Origin: Mycobacterium sp. GA-1199
GTDB lineage: Bacteria; Actinomycetota; Actinomycetes; Mycobacteriales; Mycobacteriaceae
Length of the DNA: 64,000 nucleotides
Reading direction: 5' to 3'
Assembly: GCF_001500045.1 (NCBI RefSeq)
Contig: NZ_LQIX01000054.1
Location: forward strand, 62,001 to 126,000
The notes beneath the pieces were generated by a model that saw only the letters and a program-made list of their open reading frames with translations, made no database searches and was not told the DNA's origin. Shown here piece after piece: positions 25,799 to 34,633 of the stretch (positions within the stretch are counted from its first letter, which is position 1; the number at the start of each line of letters is the position of its first letter). The translations under genes were made by a program, and so were the position numbers.

Positions 25799-26683
25799 AT
25801 GGATGTCCTGATCGGGCAGCTGGCAACGGGATTGAGCCTCGGCTCGATCCTGTTGCTGGCCGCGCTGGGGTTGTCGCTGACCTTTGGCCAGATGGGCGTC
25901 ATCAACATGGCGCACGGTGAGTTCATCATGGCCGGCTGCTACACCGCCTACGTGGTGCAGCAGATCGTGTCGAGCGCCGGTGCGTCGCTGTTGATCTCGC
26001 TGGCCGTCGGATTTGTGATCGGCGGCGCGATGGGCGCTCTTCTGGAGACAACGCTGATCCGCCGGATGTATCACCGCCCGCTGGACACACTGCTGGTCAC
26101 CTTCGGTGTCGGGTTGATCCTGCAGCAGGTCGCCCGCGACGTCTTCGGAGCCCCCGCAGTCAATGTGGTGGCGCCGGCGTGGCTGTCGGGCGGGGTGGAG
26201 ATGTTCGGGGCGGTCGTGCCCAAGACGCGGATCTTCATCCTGGTGCTGGCCGTGGTCTGCGTCGCGGCGCTGGCCACCGCCCTCAAGGTCAGCCCGATGG
26301 GACGGCGGATACGGGCCGTCGTGCAGAACCGCGACCTCGCCGAAACCAGTGGGATCTCGTCCCGCAAGACCGACATCACAACGTTTTTCATCGGCTCGGG
26401 CTTGGCCGCGGTGGCCGGTGTCGCGTTGACGCTGATCGGTTCGACCAGCCCGACCATCGGGCAGAGCTATCTGATCGACGCCTTCCTGGTTGTCGTGGTC
26501 GGTGGACTCGGCCAGATCAAGGGCACGGTGATCGCGGCGTTCGCGTTGGGCTTTTTGAACTCGTTCATCGAATACAACACCACCGCATCACTGGCGAAGG
26601 TGATCGTGTTCGTGATCATCGTGATCTTCCTGCAGGCACGGCCGCAGGGCCTGTTCACCGTCCGGACAAGGAGTCTCGCGTGA
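25799..26683 (+). CDS. urtB: Urea ABC transporter permease UrtB
   Basis: A 294-residue inner-membrane permease of the LivH type with about eight hydrophobic segments. FGQMGVINMAHGEFIM near residue 30 and VVVGGLGQIKGTVIAA near 235 are typical of branched-chain amino acid/urea permeases. It begins 7 bp after urtA. Its TGA overlaps the GTG of urtC (GTGA), so translation is coupled. Confidence 0.95.
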   Translation: MDVLIGQLATGLSLGSILLLAALGLSLTFGQMGVINMAHGEFIMAGCYTAYVVQQIVSSAGASLLISLAVGFVIGGAMGALLETTLIRRMYHRPLDTLLVTFGVGLILQQVARDVFGAPAVNVVAPAWLSGGVEMFGAVVPKTRIFILVLAVVCVAALATALKVSPMGRRIRAVVQNRDLAETSGISSRKTDITTFFIGSGLAAVAGVALTLIGSTSPTIGQSYLIDAFLVVVVGGLGQIKGTVIAAFALGFLNSFIEYNTTASLAKVIVFVIIVIFLQARPQGLFTVRTRSLA

Positions 26684-27798
26684 GAACCTTCGTTGGCCGC
26701 TGGCAGACCTGGGCCGGTTTCGCGGTGGCCGCGGTGCTGCTGTTCGCCGTGGCGCCCGCGGTGCTGTCGGACTTCCGGCTCAGCCTACTGGCCAAGTTCC
26801 TGTGCTTCGCGATCGTCGCGGTCGGCATCGGGCTGGCCTGGGGCCGCGGCGGCATGCTCGTGTTGGGTCAGGGCGTGTTCTTCGGGCTCGGCGGCTACAT
26901 GATGGGCATGCATCTGAAGATCGCCGACGCGCAGTTGCGCGGCGACGATGTGCCCGACTTCATGCAGATCGCCGGAGTGCGCGAACTGCCCGGTTACTGG
27001 CAGCCGTTCGCCTCCCCCGCCTTCACCGTGGCGGCGATCGTGCTGGTGCCGACGGCGATCGCGGCCGCACTTGGACTCGGTGTGTTCAAACGCCGCGTCA
27101 AGGGCGCCTACTTCGCGATCCTGTCCCAGGCGCTGGCGGCCGCGCTGGCGATCCTGCTCGTCGGGCAGACCAGCTTGGGTGGCAGTAACGGGCTCAACAG
27201 GTTTCGCACGTTCTTCGGGTTCACCCTCAACGACCCGGCCAACCGGCGAATGCTGTACTTCATCGCCGCCGGTGTGCTTTTGGCCGTCGTCGCGGTGGTC
27301 CGCCAACTCATGCAGAGCCGGTACGGCGAGCTGCTGGTGGCGGTCCGCGACGGTGAGGAGCGCGTCCGATTCCTCGGATACGACCCGGCGAACATCAAGG
27401 TGGTCGCCTACACCGTGGCGGCATTGTTCGCCAGCATCGCCGGTGCGCTGTTCGCACCGATCGTCGGGTTCATCGCGCCGTCGCAGGTGGGCATCCTGCC
27501 TTCGATCGCGTTCCTGATCGGCGTGGCGATCGGTGGGCGCACCACGCTGCTGGGGCCGGTACTCGGCGCGATCGGGGTGGCGTGGGCGCAAACCCTGTTC
27601 TCCGAACGCTTCCCGTCCGAGTGGACCTACGCGCAGGGTCTGCTGTTCATCGTCGTCGTCGGCTTCTTCCCGGCGGGACTGGCCGGGCTGGGTGTGCTGT
27701 TCAAACGGCGCCGGATCCGCCGGCGCAGCAAGCCCGTCGAACCCGAACCCGAACCGCAGACCGATCCCGACACCGAGAAGGTGGGCGCAGCCACATGA
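26680..27798 (+). CDS. urtC: Urea ABC transporter permease UrtC
   Basis: A 372-residue LivM-type permease with about ten hydrophobic segments that pairs with UrtB in the transport channel. AWGRGGMLVLGQGVFFGLGGYM near residue 48 and GRTTLLGPVLGAIGVAW near 285 are UrtC-like. The C-terminus is a charged, proline/glutamate-rich cytosolic tail. GTG 26680 has AAGGAG upstream and overlaps the urtB stop; the urtD ATG overlaps its own stop. Confidence 0.94.
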   Translation: MRTFVGRWQTWAGFAVAAVLLFAVAPAVLSDFRLSLLAKFLCFAIVAVGIGLAWGRGGMLVLGQGVFFGLGGYMMGMHLKIADAQLRGDDVPDFMQIAGVRELPGYWQPFASPAFTVAAIVLVPTAIAAALGLGVFKRRVKGAYFAILSQALAAALAILLVGQTSLGGSNGLNRFRTFFGFTLNDPANRRMLYFIAAGVLLAVVAVVRQLMQSRYGELLVAVRDGEERVRFLGYDPANIKVVAYTVAALFASIAGALFAPIVGFIAPSQVGILPSIAFLIGVAIGGRTTLLGPVLGAIGVAWAQTLFSERFPSEWTYAQGLLFIVVVGFFPAGLAGLGVLFKRRRIRRRSKPVEPEPEPQTDPDTEKVGAAT

Positions 27799-28613
27799 CC
27801 CTTCAAGCGGAGCCGATTGCGGGCGGCAACGTCGGTATGGGCACCGAGTACCTCGAAGTACGTGGTCTCACAGTCGATTTCGACGGTTTCAAAGCGGTCA
27901 GCGATGTCGATCTGACCCTGTTCCAGGGTGACCTCAGATTCCTGATCGGCCCGAACGGTGCGGGCAAGACGACGGTCATCGACGCGATCACCGGCCTGGT
28001 CAACGCCGCCGGGTCGGTCAACAAGTCCGGCGTCGAACTGCTGGGCAAGAAGGTGCATCAGATCGCCCGACTCGGGGTGGGGCGCACGTTCCAGACGGCC
28101 ACCGTTTTCGAGCAACTGACCGTGTTGCAGAACCTCGACATCGCCGCGGGTGCGGGACGGTCGGCGTGGACGCTGTTACGTCGACGCAAGGGTGTGCTGC
28201 CCGCCATCGAAGAGGCGCTCGACACCATCGGGCTGAGCGACCTGGCCGACAAGCCGGCCGGGGTGCTGGCCCACGGGCAGAAGCAGTGGCTGGAGATCGG
28301 CATGCTGCTGGTGCAGAACGCCGAGGTGCTGCTGCTCGACGAACCCGTCGCCGGCATGAGCAACGAGGAGCGTGAGGAGACTGGAAAGCTGTTGCGCCGC
28401 ATCGGTGCCCAGCGCACAGTCGTCGTCGTCGAACACGATATGGACTTCATGCGCGCGTTCGCCACGTCGGTGAGCGTGCTGGCCCGCGGGCAGGTGATCG
28501 CGGAGGGCACCGTTGCCGAGGTGCAGGCCAACCCGAAGGTTCAAGAGGTCTACCTCGGCACCGCAGCGGCCGGGACCGCCGATGTGCCCGCCGAACTCAT
28601 CGAGGAGCCCTGA
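27795..28613 (+). CDS. urtD: Urea ABC transporter ATP-binding protein UrtD
   Basis: A 272-residue ATPase on the cytosolic face. Walker A is GPNGAGKTT (about residue 53) and Walker B is VLLLDEPVAGM. The ABC signature is the degenerate LAHGQKQWLEIG, normal for UrtD/LivG-like subunits. It overlaps urtC by four bases and urtE by one (TGATG), indicating balanced translation. Confidence 0.95.
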   Translation: MTLQAEPIAGGNVGMGTEYLEVRGLTVDFDGFKAVSDVDLTLFQGDLRFLIGPNGAGKTTVIDAITGLVNAAGSVNKSGVELLGKKVHQIARLGVGRTFQTATVFEQLTVLQNLDIAAGAGRSAWTLLRRRKGVLPAIEEALDTIGLSDLADKPAGVLAHGQKQWLEIGMLLVQNAEVLLLDEPVAGMSNEEREETGKLLRRIGAQRTVVVVEHDMDFMRAFATSVSVLARGQVIAEGTVAEVQANPKVQEVYLGTAAAGTADVPAELIEEP

Positions 28614-29305
28614 TGCTGTCACTGGTCGACGTGCGTTGCGGTTATGGTCGTTCCGAGGTCATCCACGGAGTCAGCGTGAATGTGCCCTCCGACGGGGTCG
28701 CCGCGGTGATGGGCCACAACGGCGCGGGTAAGACCACGCTGCTGCGCGCCGCCGTCGGGTTGCTGAAATGCAGTGCCGGCAAGGTGCTCTTCGACGGTGA
28801 CGACATCAGCCGGCTGCGGCCGAGCGCGCGCGTCGCGCGTGGATTGGCCTACGTGCCGCAGGGGCAGCAGTCGTTCGGTCAGCTGACCACGATGGAGAAT
28901 TTGCAGGTCGTCGCGGACGGACGCAAGAACGGCAAGCGGCTCATCGACGAACAACTCGACCTGTTCCCCGCATTGCGGGAGTTGTTGACCCGCCGCGCCG
29001 GTCTGCTCTCTGGCGGTCAGCGCCAGCAGTTGGCGATCGCCCGCGCGCTCATCACCACGCCGAAGTGCCTGATCCTCGACGAGCCGACCGAGGGTATTCA
29101 GCCGTCGGTGGTCGCCGAGATCGAGGCCGCGATCACGTCGCTGACCCGGCGGGGTGACCTGGGCGTGCTGCTGGTCGAACAGCACATCGGTTTCGCGCTG
29201 GAGTCCTCGCAGCACTATTACGTTCTCGAGTCCGGGCGCGTGACCTCCGACGGTGCGGGCGGTTCGGCCTCCGAGGCCGACGTCCGCGCCGCCATGGCCA
29301 TCTAG
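28613..29305 (+). CDS. urtE: Urea ABC transporter ATP-binding protein UrtE
   Basis: A 230-residue LivF-type ATPase. Walker A is GHNGAGKTT (about residue 33), the signature is LSGGQRQQLAIARAL and Walker B is CLILDEPTEGIQPS. It is the last gene of the urt operon. A short stem-loop region (29323-29382) separates it from the next gene. Confidence 0.95.
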   Translation: MLSLVDVRCGYGRSEVIHGVSVNVPSDGVAAVMGHNGAGKTTLLRAAVGLLKCSAGKVLFDGDDISRLRPSARVARGLAYVPQGQQSFGQLTTMENLQVVADGRKNGKRLIDEQLDLFPALRELLTRRAGLLSGGQRQQLAIARALITTPKCLILDEPTEGIQPSVVAEIEAAITSLTRRGDLGVLLVEQHIGFALESSQHYYVLESGRVTSDGAGGSASEADVRAAMAI

Positions 29306-29322
29306 TGCCCTCCCTTTGTTGC

Positions 29323-29382
29323 GCGAGCGTGCGAGTCTGCAGACGACACGCCGCAGATTTCCAGCAGTTTGCGCACGCTCGC
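29323..29382. terminator. Stem-loop with GCGAGCGTGCG arms after urtE
   Basis: GCGAGCGTGCG (29323-29333) pairs perfectly with CGCACGCTCGC (29372-29382) across a 38-base loop. The same arm sequences recur at 30479-30554 after the next two genes. Confidence 0.45.
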
Positions 29383-29408
29383 GGCCGCCGAAGTGGCACA
29401 GTGCACCC

Positions 29409-29939
29409 GTGACCACAGCTTCGGAGCCACAGGTACTGGCCGACACCGGCGGTCTTGTCGTCACCGACGACGGCCGTCGGGTGCTCGTCGTGGATCGAGG
29501 CACAGGTGCGCTGACGGTGTTGGCGTTCGTACTCGGCGTCCTGACGCTCGTCGTGGCCGGGTTCGGGCTGGTCGCAGTGATCGGCGGTGTTCCGTCGCGG
29601 GCGCTGGGCGCCGCCTTCCTGGCCGTCGGCGTGGCGTTGGCGGTGGCCGCATTCTTGGTCGTCCGCAGAATCCGCCGGTACCGCAGCCGACCGCTGCACG
29701 AGTGCCGGCCCGCCGCGGTGCTGGATCGCAAGCTCGAACTGTTCAGCTACCGCGGCGGCGCCTTGGTGCAGTTGGATCAGGTGCGTTTCGCGCGCAAGTT
29801 CCAAATCGGTTCCAGCTCACCGAAACTGGTCGCTGTCACCCCCGGCGGCACGAAGACGCTCAAGCGGGGTAACCCGTTCGACGGCGGGGTCGGGCACATC
29901 GACGAACTCCTCAACTCGGTCGCCCGCGGCTCTGCGTGA
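29409..29939 (+). CDS. Two-TM membrane protein, paralogue of the next gene
   Basis: A 176-residue protein of unknown function. A short N-terminal strand (GLVVTDDGRRVLVVDRG) precedes two hydrophobic segments (about residues 32-58 and 63-85), then a basic loop and a cytosolic domain with PKLVAVTPGGTKTLKRGNPF. GTG 29409 was chosen as the start nearest the conserved N-terminal strand; no strong ribosome site is present. The downstream gene has the same plan (LLIDRG, two TMs, SSLVAVTPSSTRTLMRGNVF) and overlaps by four bases (GTGA), so they are a tandem duplication. Confidence 0.72.
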   Translation: MTTASEPQVLADTGGLVVTDDGRRVLVVDRGTGALTVLAFVLGVLTLVVAGFGLVAVIGGVPSRALGAAFLAVGVALAVAAFLVVRRIRRYRSRPLHECRPAAVLDRKLELFSYRGGALVQLDQVRFARKFQIGSSSPKLVAVTPGGTKTLKRGNPFDGGVGHIDELLNSVARGSA

Positions 29940-30478
29940 GCACACCGCTCGAGCCGATCCCGCTGGCGGATCAGGGCGCGGTGGTGGTGGCCGAACGGGG
30001 ACCCGAGGTCCTGCTCATCGACCGCGGACGGGCGCCGACGGAGATGACGGTGCTGTTGTTGACGGTGTCGGCGTTGATCTTCGGCGGCTTCGGCGCCGTG
30101 TCGATCTTCTACGCGCTCGCGTATTCGATGATGTGGCCCTCGGCGGCGATCGGCGCGGGACTCCTCATGATCGGCATTGCGGCCTTCAGGGCGATGATTC
30201 GCGGGGGCGCGGCACTTCGACACATGCGGATGACGTCGCTGAGCGCATATCCCCCGGTGGCCGTCTTCGACCGCCGACACCAGACCTACCGCGACGGCGC
30301 CGGTGAGATCGTGGCCCCGCTGAACCAGGTGCGGTTCGAGCGACGTTCGCGACTGCTGACGTCGAGTCTGGTCGCGGTCACCCCGTCGTCGACGCGAACT
30401 CTTATGCGGGGCAACGTGTTCAGCGGCGGCGTCGGGATGCTCGAACGGGTGCTCACCGCTGCCGTGCACCGCGTTTGA
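29936..30478 (+). CDS. Two-TM membrane protein, paralogue of the preceding gene
   Basis: A 180-residue protein with the architecture of its upstream neighbour: AVVVAERGPEVLLIDRG, two hydrophobic segments (about residues 36-60 and 65-85), then PPVAVFDRRHQTY, LNQVRFERRSRLL and a C-terminal SSLVAVTPSSTRTLMRGNVFSGG. The GTG overlaps the upstream stop, indicating translational coupling and possibly a heteromeric complex (inference). Function unknown. Confidence 0.72.
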   Translation: MSTPLEPIPLADQGAVVVAERGPEVLLIDRGRAPTEMTVLLLTVSALIFGGFGAVSIFYALAYSMMWPSAAIGAGLLMIGIAAFRAMIRGGAALRHMRMTSLSAYPPVAVFDRRHQTYRDGAGEIVAPLNQVRFERRSRLLTSSLVAVTPSSTRTLMRGNVFSGGVGMLERVLTAAVHRV

Positions 30479-30554
30479 GCACGCTCGCCGGCCCGCGAGC
30501 GTGCGCAAAATAGCGGAATTTCGCGGCATGTCGTGCGCAAACACGCACGCTCGC
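30479..30554. terminator. Compound stem-loop with repeated GCGAGCGTGCG arms
   Basis: GCACGCTCGC (30479-30488) can pair with GCGAGCGTGC (30495-30504) in a tight hairpin, or that segment can pair with CGCACGCTCGC at 30544-30554. It lies between the membrane-protein pair and the convergent hisS and shares its arms with the element after urtE. Confidence 0.5.
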
Positions 30555-30562
30555 GCAACAAA

Positions 30563-31828
30563 TCAGGCGCGGTTGAGGCGGGCCAGCACTTCGGTCAACA
30601 CGTCGTCCACCGGCACATCCGTCTGCTGGCCGGTGGCCAAATTTTTCACTCCGACCGTGCCCGCTTCGATGTCGCGGTCACCGGCCAGCAGCGCCAGCGC
30701 CGCACCCGAGCGGTCCGCGGCGCGCATCGCGCCTTTGATACCGCGGTCGCCGTAGGCAAGGTCGACGCGCACACCCGCCGCCCGCAGTCGCGCGCCCAGC
30801 ACCGACAGCGTCACCTTGGCCTGCTCCCCCAGCGGAACACCGAACACATCGACGCGCGCCGTCCCGCCGACGGTCTTGCCCTCGGCATTCAACGCCAACA
30901 ACGTGCGATCGACACCCAGCCCAAACCCGATGCCGGACAGGTCTTTTCCGCCGAGCTGCGCCATCAGGCCGTCGTAGCGTCCGCCGCCACCGATACCCGA
31001 CTGGGCGCCGAGCCCGTCGTGGACGAACTCGAACGTCGTCTTGGTGTAGTAGTCCAGCCCGCGCACCATGCGCGGGTTGATGACGTACGGCACCGCCAAC
31101 GCGTCCAGGTGCGCCAGCACGGTGTCGAAGTGCTGTTTGGCGACATCCGACAGGTGGTCGAGCATCACCGGCGCATCGGCGGTCATCTCACGCATCTTCG
31201 GGCGCTTGTCGTCGAGCACCCGCAGCGGGTTGATCTCGGCGCGCCTCCGCGTCTCGTCGTCGAGGTCCAGCTTGAACAGGAAGTCCTGCAACAGTTCCCG
31301 GTACTGCGGACGGCAGGTCTCGTCGCCCAGCGAAGTGATCTCGAGGCGGAAACCGTCGAGCCCCAGCGATCGGAAGCCCGCATCGGCGACCGCGATCACC
31401 TCGGCGTCCAGCGCCGGGTCGTCGACGCCGATGGCCTCCACCCCGACCTGCTGCAGCTGACGGTAGCGGCCGGCCTGAGGACGTTCGTACCGGAAGAACG
31501 GCCCCGAGTAGCACAGCTTCACCGGAAGCGGCCCGCGGTCCAGGCCGTGCTCGATGACGGCGCGCATCACCCCCGCGGTGCCCTCGGGCCGCAGCGTGAC
31601 CGAGCGGTCGCCGCGGTCGGCGAACGTGTACATCTCCTTGGACACCACATCGGTCGATTCGCCGACCCCACGCGCGAAGAGCGCGGTGTCCTCGAAGATC
31701 GGCAGTTCGACGTCGCCGTAGCCGGCGCGCCGTGCGGTGTCGAGCAGACCGTCGCGCACACCGACGAACTGCGCCGAATCGGGTGGCAGGTAGTCCGGGA
31801 CGCCCTTGGGCGCCTGAAATTCACTCAC
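30563..31828 (-). CDS. hisS: Histidyl-tRNA synthetase
   Basis: A 421-residue class II synthetase that charges tRNA-His. The N-terminus SEFQAPKGVPDYLPPDS is typical. Motif 2 reads FRYERPQAGRYRQLQQ, the histidine-binding HisA motif reads RGLDYYTKTTFEF near residue 260, and a C-terminal anticodon-binding domain follows. GTG 31828 lies 9 bp after the stop of the upstream glyoxalase-like gene, so the two are co-transcribed as in M. tuberculosis (Rv2581c-Rv2580c). Confidence 0.97.
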   Translation of the reverse strand: MSEFQAPKGVPDYLPPDSAQFVGVRDGLLDTARRAGYGDVELPIFEDTALFARGVGESTDVVSKEMYTFADRGDRSVTLRPEGTAGVMRAVIEHGLDRGPLPVKLCYSGPFFRYERPQAGRYRQLQQVGVEAIGVDDPALDAEVIAVADAGFRSLGLDGFRLEITSLGDETCRPQYRELLQDFLFKLDLDDETRRRAEINPLRVLDDKRPKMREMTADAPVMLDHLSDVAKQHFDTVLAHLDALAVPYVINPRMVRGLDYYTKTTFEFVHDGLGAQSGIGGGGRYDGLMAQLGGKDLSGIGFGLGVDRTLLALNAEGKTVGGTARVDVFGVPLGEQAKVTLSVLGARLRAAGVRVDLAYGDRGIKGAMRAADRSGAALALLAGDRDIEAGTVGVKNLATGQQTDVPVDDVLTEVLARLNRA

Positions 31829-31837
31829 TGGAGCTCA

Positions 31838-32524
31838 CTAGGTCAAGCCTTCGAGAAACGGGTTGGTGCGGCGTTCGACGCCGATCGTGGACTTCGGGCC
31901 GTGCCCCGGTAGTACCACGGTGTCGTCGTCGAGCACCAACAGTTTGTTGACGATCGAGCCGAGCAGGTCCCGGCCGCTGCCGCCCGGCAGGTCCGTGCGG
32001 CCCACCGACTGCCGGAACAGGGTATCGCCCGTGAACGCGACCGCACCCGGCCCCGATCCGAAGCCCTCCTCGACGCGGAACACCACCGACCCGCGGGTGT
32101 GTCCGGGCGTGTGGTCGATGGCGACCGTCACACCGCCCAACTCCACCTTGTCGCCGTCCTTGTCCAGTTCGATGACCTGCCTGGGCTCGCGGAACAACAC
32201 GCCGAACGCCGAGCTGGCCAGCCCCCCGATGAAGCCGCCCCCGAAGTCCTTGATCGGATCGGTCAGCATGAAGCGGTCCTCGGGATGGATGTACGCCGGG
32301 CAGCCGTACATGTCGGCGACCTTCTGCGCCGACCAGATGTGGTCGATGTGTCCGTGCGTCAGCAGCACCGCCGCAGGTGTCAGGCGGTTCTCGTCCAGGA
32401 TCCGGCGCAACGGCCCCATCGCCCGCTGGCCGGGGTCGACGACGATGGCGTCGGCTCCGGCCCGCGGGGCCAGCACGTAGCAGTTGCACGCCAGCATGCC
32501 GGCGGCAAACCCGGTGATGAACAC
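31838..32524 (-). CDS. MBL-fold hydrolase, glyoxalase II-like (Rv2581c)
   Basis: A 228-residue metal hydrolase. Metal ligands are in LLTHGHIDHIWSAQK, HTPGHTRGS, AFTGDTLFR and LPGHGPKS, as in hydroxyacylglutathione hydrolase-like proteins. The substrate in mycobacteria, which use mycothiol, is not certain. GTG 32524 (VFITGFAAGMLACNCYVL) matches the start of Rv2581c; the frame continues upstream without coding character. It is divergent from ppiB and linked to hisS. Confidence 0.88.
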   Translation of the reverse strand: MFITGFAAGMLACNCYVLAPRAGADAIVVDPGQRAMGPLRRILDENRLTPAAVLLTHGHIDHIWSAQKVADMYGCPAYIHPEDRFMLTDPIKDFGGGFIGGLASSAFGVLFREPRQVIELDKDGDKVELGGVTVAIDHTPGHTRGSVVFRVEEGFGSGPGAVAFTGDTLFRQSVGRTDLPGGSGRDLLGSIVNKLLVLDDDTVVLPGHGPKSTIGVERRTNPFLEGLT

Positions 32525-32628
32525 GACGTCCAGTTTCCCACCACGCGATGGCGTGGGTGGCGGCGCCACACTCAGCAATGCCTGGCACACTCGTTTCCGA
32601 TCGACCGACAAAGAGGAGGACATCAGCG

Positions 32629-33498
32629 GTGCCGACCAACGAACAGCGGCGGGCGACGGCGAAGCGCAAGCTCGAGCGGCAGTTGGAGCGCCGCGCGGAG
32701 AAGGCACGCAAGCGGCGCCTGTACACGATCATCGGCTCGGTCGCGGGCGCGATCGTCGTGATCGCCGCGGTGGTCGCGGTCGTCGTCACCAACCGTGATT
32801 CCGAGAGCCAGACCGCAGCCGCCACCGAGACCTCCCCCACCTCGGCCGCGCCGTCGGCGCCCGGCTCGCTGCCCGCGTTCGCCGCCCCGGCCGGGCTCGG
32901 CGAGAACTGCCAGTACCCGGCGTCCGCGGAGCAGGCCAGCAAGCAGGTGAATCCGCCCCGCGCCGGCAAGGTGCCCACCGAGCCCGCGGAGATCAGCGCC
33001 AGCATGTCCACCGACCAGGGCAACCTCGGCCTCCTGCTCGACAACGCCAAGGCGCCGTGCACCGTGAACAGCTTCGCCAGCCTCGCCCAGCAGGGCTACT
33101 TCGACAACACCCCCTGCCACCGGTTGACCACCGCCGAACAGCTCAAGGTGCTGCAGTGCGGCGACCCGACCGGGAAGGGCACCGGCGGGCCGGGCTACTC
33201 GTTCGCCAACGAGTACCCGACCAACCAGTTCCAGCCCGACGACCCGAAACTCCAGGAGCCGGTCACCTATCCGCGCGGCACCCTGGCCATGGCCAACGCC
33301 GGCCCAAGCACCAACGGCAGCCAGTTCTTCCTCGTGTACCAGGACTCCAAGCTGCCGCCGAACTACACGGTGTTCGGCCGCATCGACGAGACCGGGCTGG
33401 CCACGTTGGACAAGATCGCGCAGGGCGGGGTCGACGGCGGCGGTCAGGACGGCGCGCCGGCCACCCCGGTCACCGTGAAGTCCATCCTGTTGGACTGA
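32629..33498 (+). CDS. ppiB: Membrane-anchored peptidyl-prolyl cis-trans isomerase (cyclophilin)
   Basis: A 289-residue cyclophilin that speeds proline isomerisation of exported proteins. A very basic N-terminus (RRATAKRKLERQLERRAEKARKRR) precedes one transmembrane segment (about residues 35-57). A Ser/Ala/Pro-rich linker and the cyclophilin domain (about 125-289) follow, with FDNTPCHRL, LQCGDPTGKGTGGPGY and NGSQFFLVYQ. GTG 32629 has an excellent AGAGGAGG site. It corresponds to Rv2582 and here heads a three-gene operon with a SecD-head protein and a second cyclophilin. Confidence 0.94.
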   Translation: MPTNEQRRATAKRKLERQLERRAEKARKRRLYTIIGSVAGAIVVIAAVVAVVVTNRDSESQTAAATETSPTSAAPSAPGSLPAFAAPAGLGENCQYPASAEQASKQVNPPRAGKVPTEPAEISASMSTDQGNLGLLLDNAKAPCTVNSFASLAQQGYFDNTPCHRLTTAEQLKVLQCGDPTGKGTGGPGYSFANEYPTNQFQPDDPKLQEPVTYPRGTLAMANAGPSTNGSQFFLVYQDSKLPPNYTVFGRIDETGLATLDKIAQGGVDGGGQDGAPATPVTVKSILLD

Positions 33499-33502
33499 CG
33501 CC

Positions 33503-34633
33503 GTGACCGCGCCCCCGCCCTACGGCGGTCCCCCGCCGCCGTACGGCTATCCGGCGCAGCCGTACTCCTACGGCTACCCACCGCCCAAACGACCGTCACT
33601 CGCCGGGCCGTACCTCGTGTTGTCGCTGCTGGCCGTGCTCATCATGGCGTATGCCGCGGTAGCGATTCTGACGCGGGCGGAATGGATGGGTACCGGCCCA
33701 CGGGCCGGCACGCAGGCCACATTCAGCGTGCACGCGCTGGACGGATCAGCGCCTTCCCCCGAGGCGCTGTCCCAGACGCGCGACATGGTCGTCGCGCGAG
33801 CGCACGAGATGGGATTACCGAATGCGCAGGTGACCTCCGACGGCGACGCTTTGACCGTGACCGCCCCCGGCGACGCCGACGCGGTACGTGCCGTCGGCCG
33901 GATCGGACGGATGTACATCCGTCCGGTGATCTATGCGATCCCGGCAGAGCCCAGTACTGCGACCCCCGCGGCGCCGCAGCCGCCCGACCCCGGGCTGGCG
34001 CAGCGTATCGCCGACGAGCGACAGTTGCGACAGAGCACCGACGAGCAGATCCAACTGTTGGCTTTACAGTTCCAGGCGACTCGGTGCACGGACGATGACG
34101 ATCTGGCCGGCCATGACGACCCGAATCTGCCCCTCATCACCTGCTCGCAAGACAGCGAAGAGGTGTATCTGCTCGACAAGGCGATCATCAACAGTGAGCA
34201 GATCGTGGACGCCACCGCTGACCTGGACGTAAAGCGGGGCGAGTATGTCGTTGACCTTCAGTTCGACGGCGTCGGCAGCGAGGTGTGGGCCGACTTCACC
34301 GCCGCAAACACCGGTGCCCGGGCCGCGTTCGTATTGGACACGAAGGTGGTCAGCGCACCCGAGATCGGCGAACCCATCCCGGACGGGCGCACCCAGATCA
34401 CCGGTCAGTTCACGGCCGGCAACGCCCGTGCGCTGGCGAGCCTCCTGAGCCATGACGCCCTGCCTGTTTCCCTGAAATTCGAGTCGTCAAAGCCGGAAAC
34501 GGTTCCGGGGCAACCGGGTTCGACACCGCTACGCATCGGATTGCTTGCCGGTGGGGTCGTGTTGTCGACTGCTCTCGTCGGTGCCGTCGTGTATGTGGTG
34601 CGCCACCGCACGGCCTCGGGAGCAGTTCGATGA
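33503..34633 (+). CDS. Stand-alone SecD P1-head-domain membrane protein
   Basis: A 376-residue protein unlike a normal SecD. A Pro/Tyr-rich cytosolic tail (residues 1-32) precedes one TM (about 33-57), an extracytoplasmic region (about 65-335) and a C-terminal TM (about 343-366). The extracytoplasmic part is clearly paralogous to the P1 domain of the secD product at 41995-43797. Both have LYIRPV/MYIRPV, LAQRIADE-QLRQST, LALQFQATRC, DDPNLPLITCS, EVYLLDK-IIN-EQI, RGEYVVDLQF, WADFTAAN, TAFVLDTKV-SAPEI and GRTQI-GQFT. The SecD channel segments and GIDLQGG are missing. It is 4 bp after ppiB and overlaps the next cyclophilin by four bases. Role unknown, probably export or folding. Confidence 0.85.
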   Translation: MTAPPPYGGPPPPYGYPAQPYSYGYPPPKRPSLAGPYLVLSLLAVLIMAYAAVAILTRAEWMGTGPRAGTQATFSVHALDGSAPSPEALSQTRDMVVARAHEMGLPNAQVTSDGDALTVTAPGDADAVRAVGRIGRMYIRPVIYAIPAEPSTATPAAPQPPDPGLAQRIADERQLRQSTDEQIQLLALQFQATRCTDDDDLAGHDDPNLPLITCSQDSEEVYLLDKAIINSEQIVDATADLDVKRGEYVVDLQFDGVGSEVWADFTAANTGARAAFVLDTKVVSAPEIGEPIPDGRTQITGQFTAGNARALASLLSHDALPVSLKFESSKPETVPGQPGSTPLRIGLLAGGVVLSTALVGAVVYVVRHRTASGAVR

